From Bacillota bacterium (GTDB lineage Bacteria; Bacillota; Clostridia; Oscillospirales; Ruminococcaceae), in NCBI GenBank assembly GCA_029550985.1, contig JAKPGH010000226.1:1-22488 (forward strand): DNA of 22,488 nt, given 5' to 3'. The notes under the pieces are model-generated. The model worked only from the letters and a program-made list of their open reading frames with translations, was not told the origin of the DNA and ran no database searches. Below, piece after piece: positions 21,805 through 22,488 of this stretch. The position numbers were made by a program, and so were the translations under genes. Every line of letters starts with the position of its first letter. The first letter of the stretch is position 1.

Positions 21805-21838
21805 AGCGGGAGCCTGTAAGCTCCCGCTCCTGTTTTTT
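21805..21838 (+). terminator. Intrinsic terminator of the flavoprotein gene
   Basis: AGCGGGAGC (21805-21813) and GCTCCCGCT (21820-21828) form a perfect 9-bp stem, followed by CCTG and six Ts. The interval after it to 21984 holds no gene that I can support. Confidence 0.88.
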
Positions 21839-21984
21839 AACAAACCCTCCGTCGAAGTATGCAACAACCCAGGCGTACCGCTTGCAGTCGATTGGGAAGC
21901 CGCCTGCACCCGATGGCAACCGGCCGGCGGCTTGACGGTCAGAACTTGCCGTTTCGGCGATGGAGATTTCAGATTGGGCAATAA

Positions 21985-22016
21985 CAAAAGCGCGCCGCAG
22001 AAAATGACAGCGCGCT
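21985..22016 (-). terminator. Probable intrinsic terminator of the aldolase gene
   Basis: Reading minus, AGCGCGC (22016-22010) pairs with GCGCGCT (21995-21989) around a 14-base loop, followed by TTTTGTTATTG. The stem is 7 bp and the T tract is short, so efficiency is uncertain. Confidence 0.55.
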
Positions 22017-22035
22017 ATTGTCCACTATGGCAATA

Positions 22036-22488
22036 CTAGTTTATCCTGTTTTGTGAGCCGCAGACGGCAATGCGGTGGCGAACCAGTGCCGTAACCGCCT
22101 CCCGCCCCGAGGCGCCGAATTTTTTGGGGTCGTACAGGGAGGCGTCGGCACCCAGAGCCGCCCGCACGGCTTCGGTATAGGCCGCCCGCAGCTCGGTGGC
22201 AAAGTTGACCTTGCAGATGCCCAGCCGGATGGCGCGCTGCACATCCTCGTCCGGGATGCCCGACGAGCCGTGGAGCACCAAGGGAATGGGCACGGCGTCC
22301 CGCAGCTGGGCTAAGCGGGCAAAGTCCAGTTTGGGCTTGCCCTTGTAAAAGCCGTGGGCGGTGCCGATGGCAACAGCCAGGGCGTCAATTCCCGTTTCCG
22401 CCACAAAGCGGGCGGCCTCGGAAGGGTCGGTGTAGAGGTCCTCCCCTTCCTTTACCTCCACGTCGTCCTCCTTGCCGCCCAGCTTGCC
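22036..22488 (-). CDS. Class II fructose-bisphosphate/tagatose-bisphosphate aldolase, C-terminal part (cut by window end)
   Basis: The visible 150 residues are the C-terminal half of a zinc-dependent class II ketose-bisphosphate aldolase. The upstream part runs off the window. The segments GKLGGKEDDVEV, TDPSEAARFV, DALAVAIGTAHGFYKGKPKLDF, LVLHGSSGIPDEDVQRAI and ICKVNFATELR are characteristic. The histidines in GTAHG and LVLHG are the family's zinc ligands. The usual HGGSG or HGASG reads HGSSG here. The Asn in KVNFATELR corresponds to the substrate-contacting KxN-T region. Whether the substrate is fructose 1,6-, tagatose 1,6- or another ketose bisphosphate cannot be decided without the N-terminal half. 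Its likely role is glycolysis or hexitol/galactosamine breakdown. Confidence 0.88.
   Translation of the reverse strand, partial: GKLGGKEDDVEVKEGEDLYTDPSEAARFVAETGIDALAVAIGTAHGFYKGKPKLDFARLAQLRDAVPIPLVLHGSSGIPDEDVQRAIRLGICKVNFATELRAAYTEAVRAALGADASLYDPKKFGASGREAVTALVRHRIAVCGSQNRIN

Overview
The window looks like a chromosomal segment of a moderately GC-rich, Gram-positive, strictly anaerobic member of the Clostridia, most likely an Oscillospiraceae/Ruminococcaceae-type gut bacterium. The grounds are strong AGGAGG-type ribosome binding sites, three genes with well-supported TTG starts, TTGACA/TATAAT-type promoters with 16-18 bp spacers, many short intrinsic terminators, a lipoprotein-type binding protein, a LytS/YesN-type two-component system, an rpsO-pnp pair, and an aldo/keto reductase carrying two 4Fe-4S motifs. 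The genus is inference; no rRNA or tRNA gene lies in the window. I see no phage, insertion sequence, CRISPR array or toxin-antitoxin module.

Layout. (1) 1-7500, plus strand: the tail of a probable periplasmic-type binding protein, a sensor histidine kinase and a YesN-type response regulator, all tightly coupled, then a complete ABC importer: lipoprotein binding protein, one polypeptide with two fused permease halves, and an ATPase with a TOBE tail. This reads as a 'binding protein-kinase-regulator' sensory unit controlling the neighbouring importer. The importer is of the AfuABC/FbpABC type, but features of the binding protein argue against ferric iron. (2) 7514-8920, minus: a MATE exporter. 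(3) 9134-10270, plus: an Fe-S aldo/keto reductase. (4) 10339-12981, minus: rpsO and pnp with structured leaders. (5) 13013-13440: a 430-base non-coding interval with opposed hairpin terminators, leading to a small DUF378 membrane protein. (6) 13709-15600, minus: a TPR-like hypothetical gene and a minimal DEAD-box RNA helicase.

(7) 15785-18011: a divergent pair, an AGE-family sugar epimerase (minus) and a SIS-domain protein (plus), probably linked in sugar or amino-sugar metabolism. (8) 18113-20107, minus: a MerR-family regulator followed by a dihydrodipicolinate-reductase-like dehydrogenase of the 2,4-diaminopentanoate dehydrogenase type. The promoter between them has a 19-bp spacer, the hallmark of MerR-activated promoters, plus a perfect inverted repeat over the -35. 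(9) 20293-21774, plus: a lone dihydrolipoamide-dehydrogenase-like flavoprotein. (10) 22036-22488, minus: the C-terminal part of a class II fructose-bisphosphate/tagatose aldolase, cut by the window end.

The window holds no obviously unprecedented multi-gene system. The points most worth following up are the possible non-iron (perhaps sugar-phosphate) importer with its own three-part sensor, the MerR/diaminopentanoate-dehydrogenase-like pair, and the RNA structures around rpsO and pnp.
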